Shown here piece by piece: positions 61,049-64,000 of a stretch of 64,000 bases of DNA. Under the pieces are notes generated by a model. That model saw only the letters and a list, made by a program, of their open reading frames with translations. It ran no database searches and had not been told where the DNA came from. How positions within the stretch are numbered: position 1 is the first letter of the stretch; each line of letters begins with the position of its first letter. The stretch is taken from assembly GCA_016858145.1 (NCBI GenBank), contig JAEHOE010000068.1, positions 62,001 to 126,000 on the forward strand, read 5' to 3'. The translations under genes and the position numbers were made by a program. This DNA comes from Edaphochlamys debaryana. Lineage: Eukaryota > Chlorophyta > Chlorophyceae > Chlamydomonadales.

Positions 61049-61980
61049 CGTGAGAGCGCGGCTATGAAGTGCGGGGCATAGCGCGGTGGCCTAGTTACAA
61101 GCTTCAGTAAGTTGTCTCTACCTCGGAGCGGCGGACGGCTTCAGGGTCTGACAGCCCCGTACTGCACCCGCGCGGGGTCACGGCAGGCGGCTCATGGCCC
61201 TCCCAGGCCCTCCAGCCCCTCCAGCACGCTCGAGCCCCGGAGCCCCAGGACCTCCACCGTGAGCGCACGGTGGTCTTGGCCAGTGCTCCTCGAGACCCTT
61301 GGGCCCCGAGGTGTTGGGATGGGGCAGTGGACCGAGCGTGGCTCCTGCCCTCTCAAACCACCCTGCCCGGTGCGCTAGAACTGAGGCTGGACGGGGTAGG
61401 CGATGACATCCATGACATGGTGTTATGTGGCGGGGCAGGGAACATGTTCTTCTCTTCTTCATGGGGGCCTGGGCCTGGGACTGAGGCTTCTGGGGAAGCA
61501 AGCTAGCGCGGGTATGGACGTTCCTTTCACTTTTGCTGGCTGTTGCCCAGTACAAAGAGGCTCACGGCGGTACGGCGATACGGCGGAATCCCAAACCCCT
61601 GACCGTAGTAACCACTGCGGTTGTCGGCTCGTATAAGTGTGGGGCGGTAGGCCCGATGCAGCAGGAGCAACCTGGGAGCTCCCACAAGGCTCCCACAACT
61701 GAAAATTGTATGTATGCCGGCCTTCTGTTGCAGGAAGGAGTAAACGGACGCCCTGGTTCTGTCCATGCGTCATTGCCAGTGTTGCTATCATCCCTGGGCG
61801 TAGTCGTCCGGTCCGGCGACCAACTCCCCCCAGGCGGCGAACTTAGTTCCCCAGCGGGCCGGCGGGCCCCGGCCACCCGACCCAATTACGGTAGTTGCCA
61901 GATCCGGCCAGATCCAACCACGCGTCTGTATTGCCAGTCACGTGCCCAGCATGTAACCACGAGCTAGCGGCGAGTCAGAC
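61049..61980. other. Intergenic region upstream of the Tubby-like gene
   Basis: No supportable exon. It should contain the Tubby-like gene promoter and the 3' UTR of the membrane-protein gene. A minus-strand TGTAA at 61095-61099 is a possible poly(A) signal for the latter. Confidence 0.4.
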
Positions 61981-63876
61981 CTACCACCCGCCCACTCGTC
62001 CAGCTTGCAGCCCCAACTGCCTTTGCAGTGGCGACTTTAGACCTCGGACATGTATGCTCATGCATGCCCCCTCCCGCTGCCCTGGCCTAGCCAGCGAGGC
62101 TACTCCCTCGCACAGGCCCCAGGCCACAATTCGCATCGCACCAACAGCTAGCCTGCCCCCAGCGACCATGCATCTCGCCCCTCTTCCTAAGGCATGTCGC
62201 CCGCCGGCGCCTGCTGCCGCTGCTCCGCGGCCCCCGGCGCATCTGTCGATGCCCTTGTGGTGGCCATGCGCGACATCCGGGGAGGGGTCACCTGGTGGTG
62301 GTGTGTGTGTGTGGGGGGGGGGGGGGGGGGGGGGGGGGGGCGGGGTAATGGGGTCAGGCTGAGGGAAGACACACTGGACGGGCGAGATGCCCTGGACAGA
62401 GGAACCCAGCTCAGACTCCCGCCCAGGTGACTGCGGCGAGTCCTCAACCCGGGTCCCTTGCCCGAAGCGGCCGAAGGCCGCGCGCATGGACGCTAGGCAT
62501 ACCTGCTGTAGGCCAACCTTCCGTAGCCCCCCTGCGCTGGCCGACAAACCCCTCACCCGGGAGCCGATGCTCTGCAGATGGCGGCTGACCGAGGTGCCCA
62601 TCATGATCAGGGCGGCCTTGCCCGAGGCCATGCCCATGCGCTTGGCAGCAGACAGCCTGGGGTGTGGAGGGGTGTGTGCGGGAAAGTACGGCAGTCGGGA
62701 CCCAAGAGGACAGAGCCCAAGCCCATGGGCAAGCCACGGACAGTCCGGATACAAGGCAAGCCCACGGTCAAGCCATGAACAACTACTAATGAACGGTCAC
62801 TCGGCGTGCCTAAACACTGGCAGGTTTCTTGTGTTCCGTGTTGATCGTCCTGCCAAGTATGGGCCTGCCCTGTTCCGCCTAGCCTTGTCCAAGCTTCTTG
62901 ATCTGTAACGGTAGGATTCCTGCCTAGGCATCAACCAGTGCACTAAACCTCTTGTTACATGATCCTAGCGGTTCCCAACCCCGCACCTGGACTGCACTGA
63001 TCCCTTGGACTCGAGGCCCTCGGAGGCGCGCGAGCTGGAGCCATTGCGCGGAAGGCCCCGGCTCTGGGTGTGCGGCTGGCCTCCTGCCGGCCCCATCGAC
63101 CCAGGTCCGCCGCGCTTCTGAGCCATAGCCATCATAATGTGCTGCCGAGTCTGTTGGCGGCAAGAGGGGGCAAATCCGGAATGCAACATCGTACTGCAAG
63201 GGTGACCCCGACTTGCATGCCTCTGGCACGGCCTCTGTGACGCGTCCATCCTCCCCCCTTCCCTCACCTGCTCATACGTCCACCCCGCGCGGGTGGTCTC
63301 ATCGATGGAGTTGAGCCCCGCCGAGACCAGTAGGCCATACCAATATGTCTGAGGGGCCGGGAGGGCGTGTGCCAGGCGTGGGTTGCTTGGGAGTTCAGGC
63401 ACAACAGCCAGAGGGCCAGGGCAATGTGCAGTGCAGGTGCCGTACCTGTACGATGTACAGGCAGAAGAGGAAGCACGTGATGGCGTTGATGACCACGATG
63501 AGTACGGATACGATTTGGCTGCCCACGCTGCTGTCCGAAGTGCTGCGTACGGCAGCACGGCACGCATAAGGGGCAAGGGCATTAGGCATTCGGCAAAGGC
63601 GTTGCAGCATTCCCCAACATTGGCAGGTGGCGCAAACCCTGGCCTGGGCCTGGACCTGGGCCTGGCTCAACCAGCGGCCTCCGGCCTAGATGTCTAGTCG
63701 AGACATCCTGCCTCGCTACGTGTTACAAGATATACAAGATATCAGGCCCGCCCTCCTGCTCACGATGAGGGCAGGTAGAGCATGAGGTAGACTGTGGCCA
63801 GGAGCACGTAGAGGGAGAGCATGGCCATGACCACGGCGCGGGGGGAGCGGTAGGGCTGGACGAGGGTGGTGGTCAC
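61981..63876 (-). CDS. Multi-pass membrane protein, C-terminal part (5' end off right edge)
   Basis: Exons 63876..63764, 63542..63446, 63348..63268, 63150..62987 and 62656..61981 join in phase. The first visible exon reads TLVQPYRSPRAVVMAMLSLY followed by a hydrophobic segment. The second exon holds another membrane segment (QIVSVLIVVINAITCFLFCL), and TYWYGLLVSAGL may re-enter the membrane. The rest is a cytoplasmic-type tail with Ser/Gly-rich and basic parts (RLSAAKRMGMASGKAALIMM). The last exon reads through a 28-G tract that would encode poly-Pro, so the exact C-terminus is unsure. The 'QPYRS' loop before two helices resembles TRP-like/polycystin-type algal membrane proteins, but this is a guess. 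Confidence 0.55.
62299..62340. repeat. (GT)n-(G)28 microsatellite inside the last exon
   Basis: GTGTGTGTGTGTGT followed by 28 G. On the coding (minus) strand this reads as poly-C/CA and gives Pro and Thr/His codons. Confidence 0.9.
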
Positions 63877-64000
63877 CTGCGGCACGGGCGGGGCCGGGGC
63901 AGGGGAATGAGTGCCAGGGGCGGGGCGAGCGTGCGCTTAGGCTCTGGTGTTCGTCTCCCGGCCTGGGTGGGGCCGTCGCTGCGTCCAAGCCCTTAACGCT
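63877..64000. other. Right edge, probable intron of the membrane-protein gene
   Basis: The sequence just upstream of the 63876 acceptor (minus strand) has no recognisable exon within the window. Confidence 0.4.

Noticed and set aside
61178..61555. 125-codon minus-strand open frame near the Tubby-like gene
   Set aside because: No domain, no splice context and a low-complexity composition.

Overview
This window is nuclear DNA from a green alga, most likely a volvocine/Chlamydomonas-type species. It is very GC-rich. Its genes are cut into many short exons with GT-AG (and some GC-AG) introns. TGTAA poly(A)-type signals follow several stops, low-complexity Ala/Gly/Pro/Ser tracts interrupt the proteins, and secreted proteins carry PPSPRPP-type hydroxyproline-rich linkers. 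No bacterial gene arrangement, rRNA, tRNA or CRISPR array was seen. All exon models were built by eye from splice signals, reading phase and family similarity.

Left flank (1-10.6 kb), minus strand: the 5' exons of a plastid-type chorismate mutase run off the left edge. A perfect (GGGGCC)~38.7 array lies about 1 kb upstream of its start. Next comes a class-3 lipase of the plastid-lipase (PLIP) type whose nucleophile motif has lost its serine. About 2.6 kb of largely unassigned sequence with a cluster of short palindromes follows.

Centre (10.7-37.1 kb): the most striking feature is a ~13-kb inverted duplication. Gene A (+, 10701-23335) can be modelled as 44 exons that stay in frame throughout and give a 2013-residue secreted mosaic protein. 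In order it has a signal peptide, a jacalin-like N-terminus, a Ser/Thr-rich aerolysin-like pore-forming-type module, a C-type lectin domain, a Cys-rich segment, a Pro-rich linker, three SRCR domains, an F5/8C (discoidin) domain and two PAN/apple-like modules. Gene B (-, 37071-24071) has the same 44 exons tail-to-tail with A, but carries an in-frame TAG in the C-type lectin exon and a 2-nt deletion in a PAN exon. The SRCR portion of the two arms is almost identical, introns included, whereas most introns elsewhere no longer align, which is the pattern left by gene conversion. The domain set is that of animal-type pattern-recognition proteins; any role in recognition or defence here is inference.

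Right of the duplication (37.2-47 kb) are three small secreted-protein genes. Genes C and E (both +) are paralogues with identical intron phases, including a shared GC-AG intron; C appears to have a lesion at its start. Gene D (-) is unrelated to anything I recognise, sits between them, and shares a ~470-bp divergent promoter region with E.

Right flank (47-64 kb): tandem repeats surround a fold-back mobile element with ~400-bp terminal inverted repeats. Its flanking minisatellite is also inverted on the two sides. After ~4 kb of repeat-rich sequence comes a complete 9-exon F-box/Tubby-like protein gene (-, 745 residues, first intron GC-AG). At the right edge is the 3' part of a multi-pass membrane protein gene (-).
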